This document shows positions 1 through 8,700 of a stretch of 64,000 nucleotides of DNA, one piece after another (within the stretch, counting starts at the first letter, position 1; every line of letters starts with the position of its first letter). Both the position numbers and the translations under genes were made by a program. Origin of the DNA: Cellulomonas sp. Leaf334 (lineage in GTDB: Bacteria; Actinomycetota; Actinomycetes; Actinomycetales; Cellulomonadaceae); NCBI RefSeq assembly GCF_001424195.1, contig NZ_LMOO01000007.1:310313-374312 (forward strand), given 5' to 3'. Under the pieces are notes generated by a model. It was given only the letters and a program-made list of their open reading frames with translations. It was not told where the DNA came from and searched no databases.

Positions 1-189
1 GTCGAGTACACGTCCCTGTGGCACCAGCGCACCCACGGCACGCCGCCCGACGAGGCCGACGCGCTCGCCGGCGAGCAGGCCCCCCTGCTGATCGCAGCCG
101 TGCAGGGGTTCGTGGTTCAGTCGGCGATGGTGCCGGACTTCGACGCCGAGGCGTACCTGGCCGCCGTCGAGAAGTACCTGCCCCGCTAG
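1..189 (+). CDS. TetR-like regulator, C-terminal fragment (5' end outside window)
   Basis: The open frame enters at base 1 and ends with TAG at 187-189, giving the last 62 residues of a protein. The piece is helical and ends with DFDAEAYLAAVEKYLPR. An Ala/Val-rich helix followed by a short terminal helix is typical of the ligand-binding C-terminus of TetR/AcrR-family repressors. The DNA-binding part lies outside the window, so the family call is tentative. The gene is convergent with the acetyltransferase that follows: the two stop codons are directly adjacent, with no spacer. Confidence 0.4.
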   Translation, partial: VEYTSLWHQRTHGTPPDEADALAGEQAPLLIAAVQGFVVQSAMVPDFDAEAYLAAVEKYLPR

Positions 190-735
190 TCAGTCCAGCT
201 GGCTCGCCCGGTACTCGTCCTCGAGCAGCGCCATGATGATCGCGTCGCAGTACCCGTCGCCGTCCCGGTAGGCGTCGCGCTTGCGGCCCTCGACCCGGAA
301 GCCGAGGTTCTCGTAGAGGGACTTGGCCCGGGCGTTGATGCTCAGCACGTCCAGCTCGACCCGGTGCAGGGCCAGGCCGTCGAACGCCAGCCCGAGGATG
401 AGCTGGATCGCCTCCGTGCCGTACCCGCGACCGCGGTACCCCGGGCGCATCGCGAGGCGGAGGTTCGCCGAGCGCACGACCTCGTCGATCTCGTTCAGCA
501 CGATCTCGCCCAGGTACTCGTCGGAGCCGTTCGCGGTGACCGCCAGGTCGATCCGGCCGTCGACCGACGAGATCGTCGCGCACCAGTCGTCGATCTGCTG
601 GCGCGTGAACACCTGCGTCGTGCCGGTGAGCCGGTTGCCCTCGGCGTCGTTCACGGACTCCCAGAGGGCGTCCGCGTCGCTCGCCCGAAGTGGTCGGAGC
701 ACGATCATCTCGCCCTGGAGCGTGGGCTTCTCCAT
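190..735 (-). CDS. GNAT N-acetyltransferase, RimJ/RimL-like
   Basis: 181 aa, the usual length of a single GNAT domain of the Acetyltransf_3/RimJ type. The N-terminus (GEMIVLRPLRASDADALWESV) matches the family opening. The acetyl-CoA pyrophosphate loop is visible as RPGYRGRGYGTEAI near residue 97, followed by the C-terminal SLYENLGFRVEGRKRDAY strand-helix, where such enzymes place a conserved N/Y pair. Such enzymes move acetyl from acetyl-CoA to an amine such as a ribosomal protein N-terminus or a small molecule; the substrate here cannot be read. The ATG follows an AGGAGG Shine-Dalgarno sequence. The gene stands alone, between the gatCAB terminator and the TetR-like fragment. Confidence 0.85.
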   Translation of the reverse strand: MEKPTLQGEMIVLRPLRASDADALWESVNDAEGNRLTGTTQVFTRQQIDDWCATISSVDGRIDLAVTANGSDEYLGEIVLNEIDEVVRSANLRLAMRPGYRGRGYGTEAIQLILGLAFDGLALHRVELDVLSINARAKSLYENLGFRVEGRKRDAYRDGDGYCDAIIMALLEDEYRASQLD

Positions 736-810
736 CGGTGCCTCCTGTCGCTGCGGCGAACGCTACGGCCCGGGTATGGCAGGGACGTTACCGGCGGATC
801 ACGGGCGGCG

Positions 811-840
811 GTCAGCGCCCCGCCGGAACGGGGCGCTGAC
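811..840 (-). terminator. Hairpin terminator after gatB
   Basis: A perfect 12-bp stem (811-822 with 829-840) and a 6-nt loop lie 8 bp beyond the gatB stop codon. There is no T-tract, as is common for actinobacterial terminators. It probably ends the gatCAB transcript before the GNAT gene. Confidence 0.7.
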
Positions 841-847
841 CAGCGGC

Positions 848-2344
848 TCAGCCCTGGATGCGCTCCAGCAGCAGCTCACGGACGCGGCCCGCGTCGGCCT
901 GCCCGCGGGTGGCCTTCATGACCGCGCCGATGATCGCGCCGACCGGGCCGAGGTTGCCGGACCGGATCTTCTCCGCGATGTCCGGCTGGGCAGCCAGTGC
1001 GGCGTCGATCGCCTCGAGCAGGGGGCCGTCGTCGGACACGACCTCCAGGCCGCGCGCGACGAGCACCGTCTCCGGGTCGCCCTCGCCCGCCAGCACCCCT
1101 TCGAGCACCTGCCGGGCGAGCTTGTCGTTGATCCGGCCGTCGTCGACCAGCTTCTGGAGCTGACCGATCTGGGTCGGCGTCACCGGCAGCTCGGCCAGCT
1201 CGACCTCCTGCTGCTTGGCGGTGCGGGCCAGCTCGCCCATCCACCACTTGCGCGCGGCGGCCGGACTGGCACCCGCAGCGATGGTCGTCTCGATGAGCTC
1301 GACCGCACCGGCGTTGACGACGTCACGCATCTCGGCGTCGGCGTACTGCCACTCCCCCTGCAGACGACGCCGACGGGCTGCAGGCAGCTCGGGCAGCGAA
1401 GCGCGGATCTCCTCGACCCACGCGCGATCCGGGGCGATCGGGACCAGGTCGGGCTCCGGGAAGTACCGGTAGTCCTCCGCGTCCGACTTCACGCGACCCG
1501 ACGCGGTGGTGCCCGTGTCCTCGTGCCAGTGGCGGGTCTCCTGGATGATCGCGATGCCGTCGTCGAGCACGCCGGCCTGGCGGCTGACCTCGTAGCGCAC
1601 GGCCCGCTCGACCGACCGGAACGAGTTCACGTTCTTGGTCTCGGTGCGGGTGCCCAGCGGGGACTCGGGCGTCGGGCGGATCGACACGTTCACGTCCGCA
1701 CGCACGTTGCCGCGCTCCATGCGCGCCTCGGAGACCTCCAGCGCCCGGAACAGGTCACGCAGCGTCTGGACGTACGCGCGGGCCACCTCGGGCGCGCGGG
1801 CGCCGGCACCGGTGATCGGCTTGGTGACGATCTCCACCAGCGGGATGCCCGCGCGGTTGTAGTCGACGAGCGAGTACTCGGCGCCGTGGATGCGCCCGTC
1901 GGAGCCGCCGATGTGGGTGTTCTTGCCGGCGTCCTCCTCCATGTGCGCGCGCTCGATCTCGACGCGGAAGATGCTGCCGTCGTCCAGCTCGACGTCGACC
2001 CAGCCCTCGTACGCGATGGGCTCGTCGTACTGCGACGTCTGGAAGTTCTTCGGGACGTCCGGGTAGAAGTAGTTCTTGCGGGCGAACCGGCACGTCTCCG
2101 CGATCGAGCAGTTCAGCGCGAGACCGATGCGGATCGCGTACTCGACCGCGACCCCGTTGACCACGGGCAGCGACCCGGGCAGACCGAGCGAGACGGGCGT
2201 GACCGAGGTGTTCGGCTCCTCACCGAAGCCGGCAGGCGCGCCGTCGAACATCTTGGTCTTCGTGCCGAGCTCGACGTGCACCTCGATGCCGATGACCGTG
2301 TCGTAGCGCGCGACGGCGTCGTCGTAGTCCACCAGCGTGCTCAT
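848..2344 (-). CDS. gatB: Asp-tRNA(Asn)/Glu-tRNA(Gln) amidotransferase subunit B
   Basis: 498 aa, normal for GatB. It is the tRNA-binding and kinase subunit of the GatCAB complex, which converts mischarged Glu-tRNA(Gln) or Asp-tRNA(Asn) to the amide form using ATP and ammonia supplied by GatA. Seen: [15 protein letters not shown] near the N-terminus, [30 protein letters not shown], the central [12 protein letters not shown] segment, and a C-terminal YqeY-like helical tail ([20 protein letters not shown]) that contacts tRNA. The cysteines that usually bind zinc around KMF and the Pro-rich loop are absent ([20 protein letters not shown]). The ATG overlaps the gatA stop (ATGA), so the genes are translationally coupled. 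Confidence 0.97.
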   Translation of the reverse strand: MSTLVDYDDAVARYDTVIGIEVHVELGTKTKMFDGAPAGFGEEPNTSVTPVSLGLPGSLPVVNGVAVEYAIRIGLALNCSIAETCRFARKNYFYPDVPKNFQTSQYDEPIAYEGWVDVELDDGSIFRVEIERAHMEEDAGKNTHIGGSDGRIHGAEYSLVDYNRAGIPLVEIVTKPITGAGARAPEVARAYVQTLRDLFRALEVSEARMERGNVRADVNVSIRPTPESPLGTRTETKNVNSFRSVERAVRYEVSRQAGVLDDGIAIIQETRHWHEDTGTTASGRVKSDAEDYRYFPEPDLVPIAPDRAWVEEIRASLPELPAARRRRLQGEWQYADAEMRDVVNAGAVELIETTIAAGASPAAARKWWMGELARTAKQQEVELAELPVTPTQIGQLQKLVDDGRINDKLARQVLEGVLAGEGDPETVLVARGLEVVSDDGPLLEAIDAALAAQPDIAEKIRSGNLGPVGAIIGAVMKATRGQADAGRVRELLLERIQG

Positions 2345-3849
2345 CGTCCGACCTCCAGCTCAGGAGCCTTGAGCAGCAGCGGCCCGCCCCACTCCTTCTC
2401 CAGCAGCGCTTCGAGCGCCGCACCGACGCGGTACAGCCGGTCGTCGGCCTTGGCCGGGGCCAGCACCTGGAACCCGACCGGCAGGCCGTCGTCGGACAGC
2501 CCGCTCGGCAGCGACAGCCCCGGCACGCCCGCGAGGTTGGCGGGGATGGTCGCGACGTCGTTCAGGTACATCGCCAGCGGGTCGTCGAGCTTCTCGCCCA
2601 GCTTGAACGCGGTGGTCGGCGCCGTCGGGGAGACCAGCACGTCGGCCTGCTCGAACGCGGCGGTGAAGTCGCGCTGGATGAGCGTGCGGACCTTCTGCGC
2701 CGAGCCGTAGTAGGCGTCGTAGTAGCCCGCCGACAGGGCGTAGGTGCCCAGGATGATCCGGCGCTTGACCTCGTCGCCGAAGCCCTGGCCGCGCGTGGCG
2801 GACATGACGCGCTCGGCGGTCGGGTTGTCCTCCGGGACGACGCGCAGGCCGAAGCGCATGCCGTCGAACTTGGCGAGGTTGCTCGACGCCTCCGCGGGGA
2901 GGATCAGGTAGTACGCCGCGAGCGCGTACGTGAAGTGCGGGCAGGAGACCTCGACGATCTGCGCACCCGCGTTCCGCAGCAGCTCGAGCGACTCCTCGAA
3001 CCGCGCGAGCACACCGGGCTGGTAGCCCTCGCCCTGCAGCTCGCGGATGACGCCGACGCGCACACCGGTCAGGTCGCCGTTCGCGCCCTGACGGGCCGCG
3101 GCGACCAGCGGAGAAAGCGGCTCGTCGATGGACGTCGAGTCGCGCGGGTCGTGGCCGCCGATGAGCTCGTGCAGCAGCGCGGAGTCCAGGACCGTCCGCG
3201 TCACGGGTCCGGCCTGGTCCAGCGACGACGCCAGCGCGATGAGCCCGTAGCGGGACACCCCGCCGTAGGTGGGCTTGACGCCGACCGTGCCCGTGACGGC
3301 GGCCGGCTGGCGGATCGAGCCGCCGGTGTCCGTGCCGATCGCCAGCGGCGCCTCGTATGCGGCGACCGCCGCCGCGGACCCGCCACCGGAGCCGCCGGGG
3401 ATCCGGTCGAGGTCCCACGGGTTGTGGGTGTTGCCGTACGCCGAGTGCTCCGTGGACGACCCCATGGCGAACTCGTCCATGTTGGTCTTGCCCAGGATCG
3501 GCAGGCCCGCTGCCTTGAGCTTCTCGACGAGCGTCGCGTCGTAGGGCGGGATCCAGCCCTCGAGGATCTTCGAGCCCGCGGTGGTCTCCAGGCCCTTGGT
3601 GACGACGACGTCCTTGACCGCGATCGGCACGCCGGCGAGCGCGTGCAGCGACTCCCCGGACGTGCGGCGCGCGTCGACGTCGGCTGCGGCAGCGAGTGCA
3701 GCATCGCTGCTGACCTGCAGGAACGCGTGGACGGCACCGTCCACGTCGGCGATCCGGTCGAGGTGCGCCTGCGTCACCTCGACGCTGGACACCTCCTTCG
3801 CGGCGAGCTTCTCGGCCAGGACCGCGGCGGAGAGACGAGTGAGGCTCAC
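2341..3849 (-). CDS. gatA: Asp/Glu-tRNA amidotransferase subunit A
   Basis: 502 aa, full length. It is the amidase-signature subunit that releases ammonia from glutamine for the GatB reaction. The Ser-cisSer-Lys triad falls at the positions known for the family: Lys79 (GVPIAVKDV), Ser154 ([10 protein letters not shown]) and Ser178 ([12 protein letters not shown]). The start is GTG; it overlaps the gatC stop as GTGA, and the gene's own stop overlaps the gatB start. The three-gene C-A-B order with 4-bp overlaps is the usual actinobacterial arrangement and ensures balanced subunit synthesis. Confidence 0.98.
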   Translation of the reverse strand: MSLTRLSAAVLAEKLAAKEVSSVEVTQAHLDRIADVDGAVHAFLQVSSDAALAAAADVDARRTSGESLHALAGVPIAVKDVVVTKGLETTAGSKILEGWIPPYDATLVEKLKAAGLPILGKTNMDEFAMGSSTEHSAYGNTHNPWDLDRIPGGSGGGSAAAVAAYEAPLAIGTDTGGSIRQPAAVTGTVGVKPTYGGVSRYGLIALASSLDQAGPVTRTVLDSALLHELIGGHDPRDSTSIDEPLSPLVAAARQGANGDLTGVRVGVIRELQGEGYQPGVLARFEESLELLRNAGAQIVEVSCPHFTYALAAYYLILPAEASSNLAKFDGMRFGLRVVPEDNPTAERVMSATRGQGFGDEVKRRIILGTYALSAGYYDAYYGSAQKVRTLIQRDFTAAFEQADVLVSPTAPTTAFKLGEKLDDPLAMYLNDVATIPANLAGVPGLSLPSGLSDDGLPVGFQVLAPAKADDRLYRVGAALEALLEKEWGGPLLLKAPELEVGR

Positions 3850-4145
3850 GCGTCCTCCCCCAGGATCTGCGGGACCGCGAACTTGCCGTCGATGTGCTCC
3901 GGCGCGGACGCCAGCACGAGGGCGCGGTCGACCGGCTCCACGGGCACGTCGGGGCGGAACACGTTGGTCAGCGGCAGGGGGTGGCTGGTGGCCGGCACGT
4001 CGGGCGTGGCGATCTCGCTCACGCGGGCGACCGACTCGACGATGACGTCGAGCTCGCCCGCGAGGCGGTCGAGCTCCGCCGGCGTGAGGTCGATCCGTGC
4101 CAGGCCCGCCACGCGCGCGACCTCGTCGCGAGAGAGGGTGGACAT
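3846..4145 (-). CDS. gatC: Asp/Glu-tRNA amidotransferase subunit C
   Basis: 99 aa, typical for GatC. It is the small subunit that wraps around the GatA-GatB interface and stabilises GatA. Seen: the N-terminal [17 protein letters not shown] segment, the [15 protein letters not shown] helix, and a C-terminal extended tail. It is the first gene of the gatC-gatA-gatB operon. The ATG lies only 7 nt after a TAGACT -10 hexamer, and there is no convincing Shine-Dalgarno sequence, which points to a leaderless transcript. Confidence 0.96.
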   Translation of the reverse strand: MSTLSRDEVARVAGLARIDLTPAELDRLAGELDVIVESVARVSEIATPDVPATSHPLPLTNVFRPDVPVEPVDRALVLASAPEHIDGKFAVPQILGEDA

Positions 4146-4152
4146 GCGTCGG

Positions 4153-4158
4153 AGTCTA
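4153..4158 (-). promoter_or_regulatory. -10 element of gatCAB (leaderless type)
   Basis: TAGACT on the minus strand, 7 nt before the gatC ATG. Transcription would start at or next to the A of the start codon. The region 17 nt upstream has no good -35. Confidence 0.5.
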
Positions 4159-4387
4159 GACGTTGGGCATGCCTGCCTACGCGGGCGAGCACAGCAACGC
4201 GTCCCGCTCCCGGTGTGTGCTCCCCCGCTGGGCGCCGTCCGGTAAGTACGCTTTGCCGAGACTGGTGGTGCTGGCCGGCCCTGCCCCCCGGGTCGACCCG
4301 CCGCCTGCCCCCGACCGTGCTGCCCGCAAGAAACGCGCTCCCCCTGACCGCGCCCGCGCCACCCGACGACGCCCTGCGAGGACCACC

Positions 4388-4555
4388 ATGCCGCCGAAGA
4401 TCAAGACCGCCCTCTTCTGGATCATCGCGATCTTCCTCGTGTACGCCATCGTCACGAGCCCGGACCGCGCCGCCGACGCCGTGCGCGCCGTGTGGGACAT
4501 CATCGTCAGCGCGTTCAGCAGCTTCGCCACGTTCTTCTCCAACCTGACCGAGTGA
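4388..4555 (+). CDS. Small single-pass membrane protein, 55 aa
   Basis: A short gene with one strongly hydrophobic segment (residues 8-22, ALFWIIAIFLVYAIV) after a basic start (MPPKIK), then an amphipathic tail ending FSSFATFFSNLTE. The ATG at 4388 was chosen over an upstream in-frame ATG at 4163 because hydrophobic, protein-like sequence begins only here, and because CGAGGACCACC just before it gives a reasonable ribosome-binding site. The next gene (PH domain) starts 2 bp after its stop, so the two are probably co-transcribed and may act together at the membrane. No function is assigned. Confidence 0.7.
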   Translation: MPPKIKTALFWIIAIFLVYAIVTSPDRAADAVRAVWDIIVSAFSSFATFFSNLTE

Positions 4556-4557
4556 CG

Positions 4558-5319
4558 ATGGCCACCGTCGAGCAGACTCTCGCGGGGCACCGGACCCTGC
4601 GGAAGTACGTGCTGCCCGGCGAGCGCGTGGTCCTGACCCGCCGGTCCCACTGGGGCAAGCTCGCGGAGCCCGCCCTCAGCACCTTCGTCGGTTTCGTGGT
4701 CGTGGCGTGGCTCGTCGAGGTGGCCGCCACCGCCGTCGGCCAGCGCTCCGAGTGGTTGTGGTGGCTGTGGGTCGCGGTGCTCGTGCGACTCGTGTGGAAG
4801 GTGCTGGACTGGCGCAACGAGTGGTTCGTCGCCACCGACAAGCGCATGCTGCTGCTCTACGGGCTCATCACCAAGAAGGTCTCGATGATGCCGCTGGTCA
4901 AGGTCACCGACATGCGGTACTCCCGGTCCATCACCGGCCGCGTGCTCGGCTACGGCGAGTTCCTGATGGAGTCCGCCGGCCAGGACCAGGCGCTGAGCCG
5001 CATCTCCTGGGTGGCCAACCCCGACTCCACCTACCGCGAGCTGTGCGCGATCATCTTCACGCCGACACAGGTACCTCAGGCAGCGCAGAACCGTCCGCCG
5101 TCCGTCGCCGTGCGCCGCCCGGCACCGGCGCCCGTCAGCCCGGTGGTCGCCGACCGCGGCGTCGCGTGGCCACCTCTCCACGAGGTGCGCCCGGACGACA
5201 CGCAGCCGATCAGCATCCCGCCGCGACAGCCTGCCGGCGACGACGGCCCGGGGTGGACCGTGTCCGGTGAGCGCGGCACGTTCGTGCCGGTCCAGGACCA
5301 GGACCGCTACGACGACTGA
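4558..5319 (+). CDS. PH-domain (bPH2/DUF304-type) membrane protein
   Basis: 253 aa. After a short cytoplasmic N-terminus come two close membrane segments (about residues 38-60 and 65-85; FVGFVVVAWLVEVAATAV and WLWWLWVAVLVRLVWKVL). A bacterial pleckstrin-homology-like domain follows: NEWFVATDKRMLLLYGLITKK, then MPLVKVTDMRYSRSITGRVLGYGEF, the usual DUF304 core. The C-terminal ~80 residues are Pro-rich, probably disordered and cytoplasmic. Proteins of this kind are membrane-associated and mostly uncharacterised. ATG 4558 was chosen because the family N-terminus (TLRKYVLPGERVVLTRR) begins right after it. It is 2 bp downstream of the 55-aa gene and convergent with the next gene. Confidence 0.85.
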   Translation: MATVEQTLAGHRTLRKYVLPGERVVLTRRSHWGKLAEPALSTFVGFVVVAWLVEVAATAVGQRSEWLWWLWVAVLVRLVWKVLDWRNEWFVATDKRMLLLYGLITKKVSMMPLVKVTDMRYSRSITGRVLGYGEFLMESAGQDQALSRISWVANPDSTYRELCAIIFTPTQVPQAAQNRPPSVAVRRPAPAPVSPVVADRGVAWPPLHEVRPDDTQPISIPPRQPAGDDGPGWTVSGERGTFVPVQDQDRYDD

Positions 5320-5324
5320 CCGGG

Positions 5325-5738
5325 TCAGACCCGGTCGACCGCCGCACTGACCAGCGCCAGCAGCGCCTGGGCGTACGCGTCCGCCGCCTCGTCGGCGGTG
5401 AACACCCGCTCCGGCTGCCCCGAGAGCTCGACGAGCACCTGGTACTGACCGTCGAGCGACCGCGCCAGGCTCCGGAACGTCCGGCCGAGCAGCTCGCGCA
5501 GCTGGTCCTCGCGCGGCAGCCAGAGGGCATCCTCCTGCGCGACCGAGTCGAGCGCCCACTCCGTCGTGCCGTTGAACCCGAGAACCGTCCCGGTCGGGTA
5601 CTCGTGCGGCTCGACGACCATGTCCGAGATGGTGAAGACCTGGTCGGCGAGCGTCCGCACGGCGAACCGGTCACCCGGCGCCGGACGCCAGCGCAGGCCG
5701 GCGGAGTGGAGCTGCTCGGCACGGGCGATGCTGATCAT
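5325..5738 (-). CDS. Hypothetical protein, 137 aa
   Basis: A soluble, acidic protein that I do not recognise. It opens MISIARAEQLHSAGLRWRPA and has a beta-rich middle (GDRFAVRTLADQVFTISDMVVEPH) and a helical C-terminus (ADEAADAYAQALLALVSAAV). There is no signal peptide or membrane segment. The frame is open upstream to 6278, but that part is antisense shadow of the surface-protein gene, so ATG 5738 is used. It lies 20 bp downstream of the giant surface-protein gene in the same direction and may be co-transcribed with it; it is convergent with the PH-domain gene, with 5 bp between the stop codons. Confidence 0.7.
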   Translation of the reverse strand: MISIARAEQLHSAGLRWRPAPGDRFAVRTLADQVFTISDMVVEPHEYPTGTVLGFNGTTEWALDSVAQEDALWLPREDQLRELLGRTFRSLARSLDGQYQVLVELSGQPERVFTADEAADAYAQALLALVSAAVDRV

Positions 5739-5758
5739 CTGGCCAGTATCACCCCTGT

Positions 5759-8700
5759 TCAGACGGTCGGCACGGCCCAGCGCCGTCGCGCCACCAGCAC
5801 GGCGAGCACACCCGTGACAAGCAGCAGCACACCGAGCAGCGCCGGGGCGAGCGGGCTCGTCCCCGTCGCCGCGAGCGTGCTCGAGCAGCCCGACGCCGCC
5901 AGGAGGGCTGCCGCCGACATCGGTGCCGACGACGGCCCGGTGACCGCGGTGCCGAGGCCGGCGCCCGGCCCACCACCACCGGGGGACGCGAACCAGGTGT
6001 TGATCACCTCGACCGGCTGGCACACGTCGTCGCCGACAGGCAGCGCGAACTGCGCCGACGGCGGGTCGGTCGCGGTCGGGATCGTCGGCGTGCCGACACC
6101 GTCGACGACGACCTGCACGGCGTCGGCGCTCCCGGCGTCCGTCTCCGCGACCACGCACGTCGCTCCCTGGGGCAGGTCCTCGTAGACCGCGACCCAGGCA
6201 CCCGCCTGGGAGAGCGTCCGCGTCGGCCCGCCAGGGACGTCGACCGGCACCGTCACACCGTCGACCTCCTGGGTGCACGCGAGGCCGACCGTGAACACGT
6301 CCCCCTGGTGGCTGGGCGCGTCCGCCCCGGAGAGGCTCTTGACCACCCTGACCTCACCGACGTCGAAGGTGTTCGTCACGGTCACCGTCGCGGGCTCACC
6401 CGCGACCGTGATCTCCCCGGGCTCCCCGTCGTCGACGGCCGAGATCGTCGTGGAGGTCGCCCCGCCCGTGGTGGGCTCGGTGACGACGCACTCGGACCCG
6501 ACCGGGAGCTGCTCGTACGTGGCCGGTGACCCCGGCTCGACGCTCCGCGTGGCGCCGTCCGGGATCTCGACCGGCACCCCGTCGAACGTGCAGGACAGCG
6601 ACACCTCGAACGGACCGCCGCCGTAGAGGTCGGCGCCGTCACCGGTCACGACCTTGTCGACCACGAGCGCGCCGAGGTCGTAGGTGTTCGTCACCGTGAT
6701 GACGACGGGGTCGGCCTCGTCCGCGGGCACGACCGTCGCACCGGGACCGCCGAGGATGACCGTCCGGGAGATGGTCGTCGACGTCGCTCCCCCGTCGTCC
6801 GTCTCGCTGACCACGCAGTCCGCGCCGACGGGCAGGTCCGTGAACGTCACGGTCTCGCCCGGCCCGACCTCCTGCGTCGCACCGCCCGGGATCTCGATCG
6901 GGTCGCCCTCGAACGTGCACGCCAGCGACACCTCGAACGGACCCGTGCCGTACTGCGCACCGTCCCCGTCCACGACCTTCTCGACACTCAGCTCACCCAG
7001 GTCGAACGTGTTCGTCACCGTGACGAGCACCGGGTCGCCGTCGTCACCGGGGACGGCCGCCTGGCCGGGTTCGCCGTCGACGACCGTCGTGGACACCGTC
7101 GTCGACGTCGCCCCCGCCGCGTCCGTCTCGCTCACCACGCACTCGGCTCCCACCGGGAGGTCGGTGTAGGTGACCGTCTCCCCTGGGCCGACGTCCTGCG
7201 TGGCGCCACCGGGGATGTCGACCGGGTCACCCTCGAACGTGCACGCCAGCGACACCTCGAACGGGCCCGTGCCGTACTGCGCACCGTCCCCGTCCACGAC
7301 CTTCTCGACGCTCAGCTCGCCCAGGTCGTACGTGTTCGTCACCGTGACCAGCGCGATCTCGTCCTCCGTGATGGTCACGGTGTCCGGAGCGACGGACACG
7401 GCGGTCGCTCCGCCGTCGTCGGTCTCCGTGATGGAGCACACCGCCCCGTCGGGGATCCCGAACCAGACCCCGGGCTGACCGGGCGTGATCTCACGCGTCG
7501 GTCCACCGAGGTACGTCTCGATCGGGATGCTGCCGAAGGTGCAGGCGAGCGTGACCTCCCACGGCCCGGCGGCGTACTGCGCGCCGTCCCCGTCGACGAC
7601 CTTGCGGACCACGACCGGGGAGATCCGGAACGTGTTGGTCACCGTGATCTCGGCGTCGCCGTCGGTGACCACGACCTCGCCGGGGGCGCCACCGTCCACG
7701 GTCGTCGAGATCTCGACGTCGGTCGCCCCGCCGTCGTCCGTCTCCGTCACGACGCACTCCGAGCCGACGGGCAGGTCGTCGTACCGGGCGGGCGTGTCGA
7801 CGGTCAGCTCGCGCGTCGGGCCACCGGGGATCGTGATCGGCTCGCCCTCGTAGGTGCAGCTGAGCGAGACCTCCCACGGACCCGTGGCGTACTGCGCGCC
7901 GATGCCGGCGAGAGCCTTGTCGACGACGATCGAGCCGACGTCGAACGTGTTGGTGATGACCACCTGGGCGGGTTCGCCGCCGCCGACCGTCACCGTGTCC
8001 GGCACGACGACGGCGCCCGTGGCACCACCGTCATCGGTCTCGGTGACGGTGCAGACGGCGCCGACCGGCAGGTCCACGACCTGCGCCTCGAGCGGGTCGC
8101 CGCCGCCGAGCGAGACGGTGTCGTCGTACACGGTCCGCGGATCGCCGGGACCGTCGCCGTCGTCGTCGAACGAGCAGGTCACGTCGATCTCGAACGGACC
8201 GCCTCCCCACACGTCGCCACCGTCGCCGTCGACGACCTTGAGGAGGTCGATCGCGCCGACCGCGACGGTGTTCGTGACCACGACGGCGGTCGTGACCTCG
8301 TCGCCGGCGTCGCGGGCCGTGAGGACCACCGTCGCGGAGCCGTCCACCGTGACCGGCGGCTGCCCGTCCTGGGTGACCGTGAAGGTGGTCGAGGTCGCGC
8401 CGCCCGTCGCGGTCTCGGTGACGACGCACTCGGAGCCGACCGGCAGGCCGGTGAGCTCCACCGGGGCGTCGCCGTCGTCGATCGTGACGGTCATCGGCTC
8501 ACCCGGGTCGAACCCGTCGGCGTACACCGGCTCGCCGAGGAACGTGCACTCCACGGTGAGCTCGAACGGGCCGAACGGGACCGGGTCGCCGTCCTGGTCG
8601 ACCGCGTCGGTGTCGAGCACCTTCGACAGCTCGAGGCCGGTGAGGTCGTAGACGTTGACGGCCTCGAGCTCGACCACGTCCGGCTCCTCGCCGATGGTCA

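Noticed and set aside
323..2710. 795-aa plus-strand open frame over the GNAT and gatB genes
   Set aside because: Antisense shadow caused by high GC: Arg/Asp/Val-rich composition with no domain, while gatB and the GNAT on the other strand are certain.
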